Shown here one piece after another: positions 26,493 to 35,576 of a stretch of 64,000 bases of DNA. Location of the stretch: the NCBI RefSeq assembly GCF_937903345.1, contig NZ_CALCZQ010000032.1:329069-393068 (forward strand), in the 5' to 3' direction. The notes beneath the pieces were generated by a model that had not been told where the DNA came from, made no database searches, and worked only from the letters and a program-made list of their open reading frames with translations. Made by a program: the position numbers and the translations under genes. Numbering within the stretch: the stretch's first letter is position 1; each line of letters begins with the position of its first letter. Source of the stretch: an uncultured Emticicia sp. (lineage in GTDB: Bacteria > Bacteroidota > Bacteroidia > Cytophagales > Spirosomataceae).

Positions 26493-27971
26493 CTACTTTA
26501 ACCGAATAGTGTAAGCCTGAATCAAAGGCGGGTTTTCGGGCGACATCGTGAAACTTACTTCGATATTGCCTTTTTCTCCTTCTATCAAAAACTTGCCTCT
26601 TAAGGCGTTTTCGGCTACGATTTCGTTGACCTTTATGATTTTTCCTGCTTTTTCAAAGATGCTTTCGGCTTCAGATTTTAAAAGATCTGGGAAATAATCT
26701 AAGAAGAAGTTTTCGGCAAAAATACCAGATTTTTCAGCATTTTTCCACGAAGGAAGCAGTTTTACAAGTTCATTTTGTCGTTGTTTCAAAATTGGTGAAA
26801 CTGGAAATGCATTTGGAAGTAATCCCGCTTTTTCGACAATAAAAGGCAAAATCTGATTATTCATCAAAGCGGCACCGCCATAAGTTCCATTCGTAAAAGT
26901 GATAATTCCGACACCATAATTTGGCAGGATTTTCCAGTCAGAACCAAAACCTGGTAGTCCGCCAGAATGCCCAACGCTCGTGATTTGGTTGCAGTTTTTG
27001 TCGATACGCAAGCCGTAGCCATAAAACGCAACATTGGTACAAGGTTCGCCGGCACCAGTGTAGCCACGATTGCTGAGGCTATTGAAATTCCACGGAAAGT
27101 GCATTTCTTTGATCGAACTCTTTTTCAAAATAGCCGAATTTGGCAAACCAATTTGATAAGCCGCTTGGTGCAGAGCCATGTATTTGGAAAAATCTTCGAT
27201 GGAAGTCAGCACACCGCCCATGATACCGTATGCACCGTCGGGTTCGATGGGTTGCTCGATATATTGCTCACGTAACCAACGGTAGCCCCTAACGAGTTGA
27301 TTATCAGGCACTTTTGTGTAATCCCAATAGGTATTGTTCATGCCAAGGGGTTTCCAAATTTTGTTGATGACATAGTTTTGGTAACTTTCTCCCGAAACAG
27401 TTTTGATGATTTGCCCCAACATTGCAAAGCCCATATTGCTGTATTCGTAAGCTACGCCTGGTTCGTTGGAAAACGAAATTCCTTTCTTAAACATCTTCAA
27501 CATCGTTTCTTCCGAAATACCTAATTGGCGGTCGCCCCACGGATTATCTTCGGGGAAACCCGCTGCGTGCGATAGCAAATGGCGTACTGTGATTTCGGGT
27601 GAATCGGGTGAATATTTTTGTCCTTTTAGTGCTGGAATGTATTTCCAAACTGGGTCGTCGAGTTTTATTTTTCCTGCATCACGTAGCTGTAAAATTGCCA
27701 CTGAAGCAAAGCTTTTAGACATCGAGGCAATACGGTAAATTGATTGATTATCAGCAGTTTGATTAGTTTTATAGTTAACAATGCCACTATTGCTTTGATA
27801 AATAATTTTGCCATCAAGCATAACCGCATACGCTACACTCGACAAATGACTCTTGATCTTGAAATCTTGAAACTTAGCATCAAGTTCGGGAATCAAAGCC
27901 TTGATTTTTTCTTCGGTACTTTGAGCAAAAAGATTGAGGCTGAGCAGTATAAGAAGGATTAGTTTTTTCAT
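26493..27971 (-). CDS. Secreted serine hydrolase, class C beta-lactamase family
   Basis: The product has 492 residues with a signal peptide ending near NLFAQ (about 17). The S12 motifs are complete: SMSKSF as SxxK, YEYSNMGF as YxN, and VGHSGGLPGF as HxG. A C-terminal domain of about 120 residues follows, ending in a beta-sandwich-like stretch. The family includes penicillin-binding-like esterases and D-peptidases; the extra domain argues against a plain beta-lactamase. It is distinct in sequence from the other S12 gene at 11183-12670. It stands on the minus strand, convergent with the ASCH gene, and no operon partner is adjacent. Confidence 0.87.
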   Translation of the reverse strand: MKKLILLILLSLNLFAQSTEEKIKALIPELDAKFQDFKIKSHLSSVAYAVMLDGKIIYQSNSGIVNYKTNQTADNQSIYRIASMSKSFASVAILQLRDAGKIKLDDPVWKYIPALKGQKYSPDSPEITVRHLLSHAAGFPEDNPWGDRQLGISEETMLKMFKKGISFSNEPGVAYEYSNMGFAMLGQIIKTVSGESYQNYVINKIWKPLGMNNTYWDYTKVPDNQLVRGYRWLREQYIEQPIEPDGAYGIMGGVLTSIEDFSKYMALHQAAYQIGLPNSAILKKSSIKEMHFPWNFNSLSNRGYTGAGEPCTNVAFYGYGLRIDKNCNQITSVGHSGGLPGFGSDWKILPNYGVGIITFTNGTYGGAALMNNQILPFIVEKAGLLPNAFPVSPILKQRQNELVKLLPSWKNAEKSGIFAENFFLDYFPDLLKSEAESIFEKAGKIIKVNEIVAENALRGKFLIEGEKGNIEVSFTMSPENPPLIQAYTIRLK

Positions 27972-28026
27972 GTTTGGGTTGATGAGAGGGGTGTAGCCAA
28001 GCTTGTGATATAGATATAAATATTCT

Positions 28027-28229
28027 TCAAATTGTTTCGATAGAACCGTCTTTGTTCTCTGTAATCGTCACCCCATTTTTGAGTAAATTAAAGGCTGATT
28101 AATAGAAAAAAGGTATTCTCTTATTTCTTTTTTGCCTTGCTCTTGCCAAATTTTCAGCTCTTGAGCTGTCATTTCCGCGGGGCGTTTGGTCATTGTTCCA
28201 ATTAGATATTTTATAGTATCTGAGAGCAT
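28027..28229 (-). pseudogene. Short conserved-looking gene with a frameshift
   Basis: From ATG 28229 (or 28193) the frame reads MTKRPAEMTAQELKIWQEQG and then KKEIREYLFSINQPLIY before running into TGA. One base shifted, the text continues as LKNGVTITENKDGSIETI and stops at 28027-28029. The second half is a good C-terminus of the first, so the original protein had about 65 residues; restoring one C in a CT next to a TCAAAAATGGGG stretch joins them. I do not recognise a named family. The charged helix followed by a short beta-hairpin could be an antitoxin-like protein, but no toxin gene is adjacent. Homopolymer length (AAAAA, GGGG) makes either real decay or an assembly error possible. Confidence 0.5.
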
Positions 28230-28812
28230 AATTGTTATTATTTACTTGTTTTTTCTATAATTTATTCAAACAAAAGTATAGAAATTTAATAGCATTACAA
28301 AAATAGAATTTAGTGCATCTAGAACCCTGATTCATCAAAACCTTGAGGGGCTTAATATCTATAAAAAACATTCTTGTTTGATTAAGCTTTATGCATTTAG
28401 AAACTAAACTATGTCAAACATTTAATAAAATACAGATGTAACATATTTGTCGAACTAAGCTTCAGATCGGTATTCAGATTCGTGCCATTCAATTCTTTTC
28501 TACAAGTATACATTAAATTGAGAATCAACTTTTTCGAAGAAATTACTTTTTCAACTGTTATTTGATAAAGAATTTGTGGAAAACGCATGGCTTTAGTACC
28601 TTCCATCGTACAGTTCTGGCTCGTTGTATCGGCAGCTAATATTATTTTATAGGTATCTTATCACTTAAAAGATTAGTTACATTTAAACTTTATGTATAAC
28701 AAATTCAAGAATTTTTTAGAAAAATATTTTTAAAGTACTGATAAACAGTTAGTTATAATATATAGATGTATAAGATTAAAGAGAAGATTAAAAAAATTTA
28801 ATCAAGGGGAAA
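28230..28812. other. Gene-free AT-rich stretch before the RND operon
   Basis: Nearly 600 bases carry no convincing gene. A 65-codon frame on the minus strand (28606-28409) starts with MEGTKAMRFPQILYQ, but it has no upstream promoter, no family and an odd composition, so I do not call it. An efflux regulator such as TetR, often found here, is absent. The region becomes very AT-rich toward 28740-28810. Confidence 0.4.
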
Positions 28813-28845
28813 GTGCAAATATTAAAAAATGCAGTATTAGATTTG
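28813..28845 (+). promoter_or_regulatory. Promoter of the RND efflux operon
   Basis: TAGATTTG (28838-28845) is a full TAnnTTTG box. GTG at 28813-28815, 22 bp upstream, is a near match to the -33 TTG. The start codon at 28853 lies only 7 bases past the box, so transcription starts at or just before the first codon. Confidence 0.45.
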
Positions 28846-28852
28846 TAATGTT

Positions 28853-29290
28853 ATGGAGATATTGAAAAGAAATATTAGAGTTGATAAGCAATTTAAATTT
28901 AACAAATTGCTGTTGATTTTCAATGTTTTGCTATTAATTATTTCTATTTTTCCAATAGGTATTGACTTAACATTTGAAAAAGAAAAAGTAAATATTGATG
29001 GCTCTTATCTAAATCAAATCAATCCACAGAATAAAGTTTTTCAAGTTTCAAGGATAAACCATGAGTCCAATTTATTATTATTATTTATTTCTGCAGAAGA
29101 AACAGAAACTAATGATGATGATCACAATGAGAAAAAAGTCATTGAGGATGACACTTCATATTTTTCACAATCCACTTTTAATCATAGTATTTTAATAAGT
29201 TCGTTTGCTAACTTTAGCCTATCTCTCCAAAAACGAATTCATATTCCCTTTTTTTTACTTCATCAATCCTGGAAGATTCCATCAGCTTAA
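28853..29290 (+). CDS. Short membrane-associated protein ahead of the RND operon
   Basis: The 145-residue product is basic at its start (MEILKRNIRVDKQFKFNK) and then has one hydrophobic helix (LLLIFNVLLLIISIFPIGI, about 19-38). A second weaker hydrophobic stretch stands at 75-82, followed by an acidic stretch (EETETNDDDHNEKK) and a C-terminus that ends QKRIHIPFFLLHQSWKI. I do not recognise a family. It is the first gene of a plus-strand run whose next members are the RND adaptor (115 bp away), pump and outer-membrane factor. It may be a small accessory or a metal-binding peptide, given the aspartate/histidine cluster around residue 89, but the role is not shown. Confidence 0.6.
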   Translation: MEILKRNIRVDKQFKFNKLLLIFNVLLLIISIFPIGIDLTFEKEKVNIDGSYLNQINPQNKVFQVSRINHESNLLLLFISAEETETNDDDHNEKKVIEDDTSYFSQSTFNHSILISSFANFSLSLQKRIHIPFFLLHQSWKIPSA

Positions 29291-29405
29291 TTGGTTTCTT
29301 ACACCTCTAATCAGAAATTGCCTTTCTGAAAGATTTTTAATGTATAGTTCTGTTTTAGAATTGTTTTCAAGCAACATACATATATTCATATTTTAAAAAA
29401 TATTC

Positions 29406-30488
29406 ATGAAATATTCAATCATTTTTTTAGCAATCTCTGCATTTCATATAGCAGGTTGTAAACACACTGAGCACGCAAAAGTAGAAGAATCTGAGTTTAC
29501 AGTAAGTAGCCCAATAAAAGTTGACACTTCAATAAATAAAGAATACGTCTGTCAAATCCGAGCTAGTAATCATATCGAATTACGCTCTTTGGAAAGAGGG
29601 TATTTACAAAAAATATTTGTTGATGAAGGCCAGCACGTCAAACAAGGGCAAATAATGTTTCAGATAATGCCTTTAGTATATCAGGCTGAAATGGAAAAGT
29701 CGAAAGCCAATGTAGAATATGCTCAAATTGAGTACCAAAACACCAAAATTCTTTCAGATAAAAATATTGTTTCTCCACAAGAGCTTTCCTTATCCAAAGC
29801 AAAACTTGACCGCGAAATAGCGGACTTAAAATTGTCGAATACTCATCTTGGGCTAACCACTGTCAATGCTCCTTTTAATGGTATAATGGATAAATTCCAC
29901 ATGCGATTAGGAAGTTTGGTGGAAGAAGGAGAATTGCTCACCACACTCTCAGACAACAGTAAACTTTGGGTTTATTTTAATGTTGCAGAAGCAGAATATT
30001 TGGACTATGCCGCCCGGATCAAAAAAGAAGGCCCTCAAAAAGTAAAACTAATGATGGCAAACAATGAGCTTTTTAATCATGAAGGTATTTTTGAAACAAT
30101 TGAGGCCGATTTTAATAATGAAACAGGCAATATTGCTTTCCGTGCTACGTTTCCGAATCCTGAAGGTATTTTACGTCATGGAGAAACAGGTACAATTTTG
30201 TTGCCTGCCTATTTAAAAAATGTTCTTTTGATTCCGCAAGAGGCTACTTTTGATATTCTGGACAAAAAATTTGTATTTGTAGTAGATGCAAAAGGCATAG
30301 TCCAAACCCGACAAATAACAACTGGTATAGAAATGCCACATATTTACGTGGTTACGAGTGGCTTGTCTACAAATGATAAAATTATAGTGGAAGGTTTACG
30401 TAAAGTTAAAAACGGAGACCATGTTAAAATTAAATTTAAACCTTATAGGACGGTTATTGAAGAGTTGAAAAACCTTCATGCAGAGTAA
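29406..30488 (+). CDS. RND efflux periplasmic adaptor, lipoprotein
   Basis: The 360-residue product is a membrane fusion protein of the AcrA/MexA type. A lipobox is visible as FHIAGC with the lipidated cysteine at about residue 18, so it should be anchored to the inner membrane. The lipoyl-like halves flank a coiled-coil hairpin: ERGYLQKIFVDEGQHVKQGQ and LTTVNAPFNGIMDKFHMRLGSLVEEG. A beta-barrel part follows with FRATFPNPEGILRHGETG, then a membrane-proximal domain. It bridges the pump and the outer-membrane factor encoded downstream, in the order adaptor, pump, channel. The adaptor stop and pump start are 83 bp apart. Substrate cannot be told from the sequence. Confidence 0.93.
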   Translation: MKYSIIFLAISAFHIAGCKHTEHAKVEESEFTVSSPIKVDTSINKEYVCQIRASNHIELRSLERGYLQKIFVDEGQHVKQGQIMFQIMPLVYQAEMEKSKANVEYAQIEYQNTKILSDKNIVSPQELSLSKAKLDREIADLKLSNTHLGLTTVNAPFNGIMDKFHMRLGSLVEEGELLTTLSDNSKLWVYFNVAEAEYLDYAARIKKEGPQKVKLMMANNELFNHEGIFETIEADFNNETGNIAFRATFPNPEGILRHGETGTILLPAYLKNVLLIPQEATFDILDKKFVFVVDAKGIVQTRQITTGIEMPHIYVVTSGLSTNDKIIVEGLRKVKNGDHVKIKFKPYRTVIEELKNLHAE

Positions 30489-30571
30489 TTTTTAATCTCA
30501 TCTTAAGCTTTATTGGTTTTGAATAGTGCGATAACTCGCAACCTATAAGGTATTGACAAAACTCAGAAAAA

Positions 30572-33500
30572 ATGTTTAGTAAATTCATACAAAGACCAGT
30601 ACTGGCTATTGCCATGTCGCTGGCGATCGTCTTTTTGGGGATATTGGCGATTTTTACCCGCCCCATCTCTCAATTTCCTGAAATAGCTCCTCCCAGGGTA
30701 AATATTTTTATTGAGTTTCCAGGTTCAAATGCTGATGTATTGGTAAAATCTACCCTAACTATCATGGAACGTGCCATCAATGGTGTACCTGGTATGCAAT
30801 ACATGATGTCAGACGCCACGAGTGCTAGTGAGGCAACGATACAGATTGTTTTTGAACCAGGTATTGACCCTACTATTGCGGCTGCTCGTGTAAAAACCCG
30901 TGTGGATCAAGTTTGGGCAAATCTACCTATTTTGGTTCAAAGGGAAGGTGTTATTATTACGCCTGTTCAGCCTAGTATGCTCATGTATGTCAATTTTTTT
31001 AGTACAAATAAAGATTATGACCAAAAGTTTTTGTTCAACTATGCTGACAATCTGGTTGTTCCTGAATTACAACGTATTAGTGGTGTTGGCCGTTCTGAGA
31101 TTATTGGTAGCCGAGCATTTGCTATTCGAGTTTGGCTTAATCCAGAGAGAATGAGAGCATATAGCGTTTCTGCTGAGGAGGTTCTTAAAGCCATCGACGA
31201 ACAAAGTGTATTGGGTCGTCCAGGTCGTGTAGGATTAAGTTCTGGTAAGGTAGCTCAATCACTAGAATACGTCTTTACTTATCAAGGTTGGTTTAATAAA
31301 CCCGAGCAATATAAAGACATTATTATTAGGGCAAATTCTGATGGTGAAATTTTAAAATTAAAAGATATTGCGAAGGTCGATGTAGGAAGTGAATTTGTGG
31401 ATATTTATACCAATAAGGATGGCTATCCATCTGCATCATTAGTTTTAAAACAAAATCCTGGAAGCAATTCGAATCAAATTATTGGTGAGGTTAAAGCAAA
31501 ATTGGAAGAACTCAAAAAGAATTTACCACCAGGGATTGATTACGAAATCAACTATGATGTTTCAAACTTTGTAAATGCTTCGATTGAACAAGTGCTGCAT
31601 ACACTTTTAGAGGCATTTATTTTGGTTTCTATAGTGGTATTCCTCTTTCTTGGCGATTGGCGTTCTACGCTTATTCCAACCTTAGCAGTACCCGTTTCGC
31701 TTATAGGTGCCTTTGTTTTCATGCAATTTTTTGGTATTGGTATTAACCTCATTACGCTATTTGCCTTGGTATTGGCTATTGGGGTTGTTGTTGATGATGC
31801 CATTGTGGTAGTGGAGGCGGTTCACGTAAAAATGGAAGAAGAACATTTATCACCATTTAATGCTACTAAGAAAGTATTGAGCGAAATCAGTGGAGCAATT
31901 ATCGCCATAACTTTAATTATGACAGCTGTTTTTGTACCTGTAGCATTCATGACTGGCCCAGTAGGAGTACTCTACAGACAATTTGCCATTACTATGGCTT
32001 CTGCAATTGTGCTTTCAGGGGTTGTTGCTCTTACACTCACACCTGTATTATGTGCCATGATTTTGAAAAATACACATGGACAAGCTCGAAAAAAGACACC
32101 AATTAATATGTTTATTGATTGGTTTAATAAAAACTTTGAATGGTTATTGGGTAAATACACAAAATTGTTAACACTAATTGTTAATCGTAAGGTAGTGACC
32201 TTTGGGGTATTGATAGTTTTTGCATTCGGAATTATAGGAGTCAATACTGTTCTACCTGGTGGTTTCATACCTGGTGAGGATCAAGGACAAATTTATGCTA
32301 TTATTCAAACACCTCCTGGTACTACACTCGAACGAACAAATAGTGTTTCGCTCGAATTACAAAAAATAGCCAAAGCAACCGAAGGTGTAAAATCTGTAAC
32401 CGCCATGGCAGGATACGAGATTTTGACCGAAGGCCGGGGTTCTAATGCAGGTACTTGCTTAATCAACCTCAAAGACTGGTCGGAAAGAAAGCAAACTGTG
32501 AAAGAAATAATGGAGGAATTAGAAGAAAATACGAAAGACATTGGTGCTGTCGTAGAATATTTCGAACCTCCAGCTGTGCCGGGTTATGGTGCTTCATCAG
32601 GTTTTGCGGTTCGATTATTAGATAAAGGTAGCGAAGTTGACTACCAAAAATTCGATGAGGTAAATAGAGATTTTGTGGCTGCATTGAGAAAACGAAAAGA
32701 ACTCACAGGATTATTTAGCTTTTACTCTGCCAATTATCCACAATATGAATTATTGGTAAATAATGTGCTTGCGATGCAAAAAGGGGTTACCGTTGGTGCA
32801 GCCATGGAAAACCTAAACATTATGATTGGTAGTACTTACGAGCAAGGCTTTGTACGATTCAATAACTATTATAAGGTTTATACACAGGCCGACCCCGCAT
32901 TCAGAAAAGACCCTGCTGATATTTTGAACATGTTTGTAAAAAATGACAAAGGAGAAATGGTGCCTTATTCAGCTTTTATGACCATCAAAAAAACACAAGG
33001 ACCTAATGAAATTTCCAGATATAACTTATATACATCGGCTCTTATCAACGGAGTACCAGCTACAGGATATACTTCTGGAGATGCCATTAAGGCGATTCGT
33101 GAGGTTGCTGAAACTACTTTACCTAAAGGCTACGACATTGCTTGGGAAGGACTATCATATGATGAAGCTCGTCGAGGAAATGAAGCTATCATCATTTTTA
33201 TTGTGGTACTGTTTTTTGTTTATTTGGTTTTAGCAGCACAATATGAAAGTTTTATCATGCCCTTGGCTGTTATTTTATCTTTACCGCCTGGTATTTTTGG
33301 CTCATTTTTAATGCTGAAAGGAATGGGCTTGAGTAATGATGTATTTGCTCAAATTGGTTTGATTATGCTTACAGGTCTTTTAGGTAAAAATGCCGTTTTG
33401 ATTGTAGAGTTTGCCATACAAAAACGCAACGAAGGTTTAACGGTGCTCGAAGCCGCAATTGAAGGAGCAAAAGCACGTTTTAGGCCTATTCTTATGACTT

Positions 33501-33796
33501 CTTTTGCATTTATTGCAGGTCTAATACCGCTCGTTAGGGCTCATGGTGCAGGTGCGGTCGGAAATAAAACTATTGGCTCATCTGCCATGGGCGGGATGTT
33601 GTTGGGAACAATTTTTGGTGTAATCATTGTACCAGGATTGTATTACGTTTTCGGTACATTGATTGATGGAAGAAAACTTATCAATAATGAATCTGTAATT
33701 CCTTTGAGCGAAGATTTAGTTGGCCAAGAATCCGAAGTTGAAGTAAGCAAACTTAAAAGATTAATTTCAAAATTTTTGAAAAAAAATGGAAAATAA
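30572..33796 (+). CDS. RND efflux pump inner-membrane transporter (HAE1/AcrB type)
   Basis: The 1074-residue protein is a proton-driven drug exporter of the AcrB/MexB type. It opens with FIQRPVLAIAMSLAIVFLG (TM1) and the porter-domain start PRPISQFPEI/APPRVNIF. The proton-relay aspartates are in GVVVDDAIVVVEAV (TM4, about residues 405-410) and the lysine in LLGKNAVLIVEFA (TM10). Duplication of two six-TM halves with large periplasmic loops is visible. This places it in the hydrophobe/amphiphile group rather than the metal (CzcA) group, whose TM4 has a different charged motif. Its last 11 bases overlap the start of the outer-membrane factor gene, indicating translational coupling. Confidence 0.96.
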   Translation: MFSKFIQRPVLAIAMSLAIVFLGILAIFTRPISQFPEIAPPRVNIFIEFPGSNADVLVKSTLTIMERAINGVPGMQYMMSDATSASEATIQIVFEPGIDPTIAAARVKTRVDQVWANLPILVQREGVIITPVQPSMLMYVNFFSTNKDYDQKFLFNYADNLVVPELQRISGVGRSEIIGSRAFAIRVWLNPERMRAYSVSAEEVLKAIDEQSVLGRPGRVGLSSGKVAQSLEYVFTYQGWFNKPEQYKDIIIRANSDGEILKLKDIAKVDVGSEFVDIYTNKDGYPSASLVLKQNPGSNSNQIIGEVKAKLEELKKNLPPGIDYEINYDVSNFVNASIEQVLHTLLEAFILVSIVVFLFLGDWRSTLIPTLAVPVSLIGAFVFMQFFGIGINLITLFALVLAIGVVVDDAIVVVEAVHVKMEEEHLSPFNATKKVLSEISGAIIAITLIMTAVFVPVAFMTGPVGVLYRQFAITMASAIVLSGVVALTLTPVLCAMILKNTHGQARKKTPINMFIDWFNKNFEWLLGKYTKLLTLIVNRKVVTFGVLIVFAFGIIGVNTVLPGGFIPGEDQGQIYAIIQTPPGTTLERTNSVSLELQKIAKATEGVKSVTAMAGYEILTEGRGSNAGTCLINLKDWSERKQTVKEIMEELEENTKDIGAVVEYFEPPAVPGYGASSGFAVRLLDKGSEVDYQKFDEVNRDFVAALRKRKELTGLFSFYSANYPQYELLVNNVLAMQKGVTVGAAMENLNIMIGSTYEQGFVRFNNYYKVYTQADPAFRKDPADILNMFVKNDKGEMVPYSAFMTIKKTQGPNEISRYNLYTSALINGVPATGYTSGDAIKAIREVAETTLPKGYDIAWEGLSYDEARRGNEAIIIFIVVLFFVYLVLAAQYESFIMPLAVILSLPPGIFGSFLMLKGMGLSNDVFAQIGLIMLTGLLGKNAVLIVEFAIQKRNEGLTVLEAAIEGAKARFRPILMTSFAFIAGLIPLVRAHGAGAVGNKTIGSSAMGGMLLGTIFGVIIVPGLYYVFGTLIDGRKLINNESVIPLSEDLVGQESEVEVSKLKRLISKFLKKNGK

Positions 33797-35213
33797 AACA
33801 ATAACGAAATTCAGTCTCTATTTGATTTTTATCATTGGACTGAATAGTTGCAAAGTAGAAAATTTGCCAATCAAAGTTGTTACTAACACATTGCCAGAAA
33901 AATACCAACCCAAAGGAGATTCTACAAAAACTGAAAATATTCCTTGGAGAAATTATTTTAGTGATAGTAAGCTCGCCGACCTCATTGACGAAGCCCTCAA
34001 AAACAACCAAGAGTTGAATATGATGCTTCGTGAAATTGAGATTAGTAGAAATGAGATCATGGCAAGAAAGGGAGAGTATCAGCCATTTGGTTTTTTATCA
34101 GCAGGTTTAGGTGGCGAAAAATCAGGCCGATATACCCTCAATGGACTTGGGGAGGAAGATTTAAAGACTAGAACTGACAAAGTGCCTCATTTTTTGGGTG
34201 ACCAGATGGCTATGGCCAACTTTTCGTGGGAAATAGACGTTTGGAAAAAACTCCATAATGCCAAAGACGCTGCCGCCAAACGATATTTGTCTGGAATTGA
34301 AGGTAGAAATTTTGTGATAACAAATCTCATCGCCGAGATAGCCAACTCCTATTATGAATTGATAGTGTTGGACAATCAGTTGGAAACTGTACAACAAAAT
34401 ATTGCTATTCAGAAAGATGCCCTCGAAATGGTAAAGGTGCAAAAAGAAGCCGCACGAGTTAATCAGTTGGCTGTGAATCGATTTATGGCACAGGTGTTGA
34501 ATACTGAAAATCTCAAATATGAGATTCAGCAGCAAATCATAGTGACAGAAAACCGAATTAATTTCTTGGCTGCAAGATATCCGCAACCTATCAAGAGAAA
34601 TTCGACAAATCTTAATAATATCCAATTTTTGAAAATTTCTTCAGGAATTCCATCACAATTATTGAGCAATCGTCCTGATATACGTCAGGCCGAACAAGAA
34701 TTAGAGGCTTCAAAATTGGATATTGCTGTGGCAAGAGCCTCTTTTTATCCTAATATTACACTTCGAGCAGGTATTGGTTTTCAAGCCTTTAATCCGATTT
34801 ATTTAATTAATCCTAAATCTATCGCCATTAACCTTTTAGGTGATTTAGTCGCTCCTCTAATCAATAAAAATGCAATCAGGGCAAATTATTATAACGCCAA
34901 TGAAAGGCAAGTTCAGGCTGTATATAAATATGAACAAGTAGTCTTGAATGCACATTTGGAAGTAATGAATCAACTTTCTGGTAATAAAAATTATGCTGAC
35001 AGTTATCTGACAAAATCAAATCAGGTAGAAATTTTAAGTAACTCTATCCAAATTTCAAATAGCCTTTTTAAAACAGCACGAGCCGATTATACAGAGGTTT
35101 TACTGACACAGCGAGAGGCTCTCGAAGCAAAAATGGATTTGATGGAGATTAAGAAAAAGCAGCTAAATGCTGAAGTAAATATTTACAAAGCTTTAGGAGG
35201 TGGTTGGAAATGA
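33786..35213 (+). CDS. Outer-membrane efflux lipoprotein (TolC/OprM/NodT type)
   Basis: The 475-residue product has a lipobox IGLNSC with the cysteine at about residue 19. It contains two OEP repeats, the second starting near LLSNRPDIRQAEQELEASKLDIAVARASFYPNITL, a classic signature. The helices form a trimeric channel through periplasm and outer membrane. It overlaps the pump gene by 11 bases, so the three proteins should be made in step. It ends in TGA (35211-35213), which shows that TGA is a normal stop in this genome. No regulator is linked, so control probably lies at the promoter near 28813. Confidence 0.94.
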   Translation: MENKTITKFSLYLIFIIGLNSCKVENLPIKVVTNTLPEKYQPKGDSTKTENIPWRNYFSDSKLADLIDEALKNNQELNMMLREIEISRNEIMARKGEYQPFGFLSAGLGGEKSGRYTLNGLGEEDLKTRTDKVPHFLGDQMAMANFSWEIDVWKKLHNAKDAAAKRYLSGIEGRNFVITNLIAEIANSYYELIVLDNQLETVQQNIAIQKDALEMVKVQKEAARVNQLAVNRFMAQVLNTENLKYEIQQQIIVTENRINFLAARYPQPIKRNSTNLNNIQFLKISSGIPSQLLSNRPDIRQAEQELEASKLDIAVARASFYPNITLRAGIGFQAFNPIYLINPKSIAINLLGDLVAPLINKNAIRANYYNANERQVQAVYKYEQVVLNAHLEVMNQLSGNKNYADSYLTKSNQVEILSNSIQISNSLFKTARADYTEVLLTQREALEAKMDLMEIKKKQLNAEVNIYKALGGGWK

Positions 35214-35482
35214 ATATATTAATGCTTTTTATAAGTTAAAAAATCAGAAAATATTGATTGTCAATGAGCTGAAATTAAAGAGCTCTCGTTAGGGTTTAAA
35301 TAGCATGAAATAATTATTTGCCAATATTTAGTCCTTAACGGGGGCGTCTTGTTCTAAAACAGGCGTACACCAAAGTATGTTAGTAGTCCACTGTCAAAAG
35401 TCCATAAGCCACATTAAACTACAATGCCATCTATATATTTTTTATGAAAAACAAATAGATCGATTGAATATACCCAAAGTTT
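35214..35482. other. Spacer after the RND operon without a gene
   Basis: No start-to-stop frame of note is visible on either strand before the hairpin at 35483. Part of the stretch (about 35330-35420) has a GC-richer, irregular text that could be a remnant of foreign DNA, but nothing in it is recognisable. Confidence 0.35.
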
Positions 35483-35503
35483 AAAAAAGCGATCCGCTTT
35501 TTT
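35483..35503 (+). terminator. Rho-independent terminator downstream of the RND operon
   Basis: Arms AAAAAAGCG (35483-35491) and CGCTTTTTT (35495-35503) with a 3-base loop, followed by more T. It lies about 270 bases past the outer-membrane factor gene and is the first clear terminator on that strand. Confidence 0.65.
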
Positions 35504-35576
35504 TGTTTGCATTTTTTTAGCTACTTAATTGGAGGTCTAAAAATACGCTGAGTAAACTTCGCCCTTGAAATTCATG

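Noticed and set aside
28409..28606. A 65-codon frame (MEGTKAMRFPQ...) before the RND operon
   Set aside because: No promoter, no known family, and the text before its ATG is also open without a start, so coding is unlikely.
34161..34625. Minus-strand frame in the outer-membrane factor gene
   Set aside because: Same reason: antisense shadow without start signals or family.
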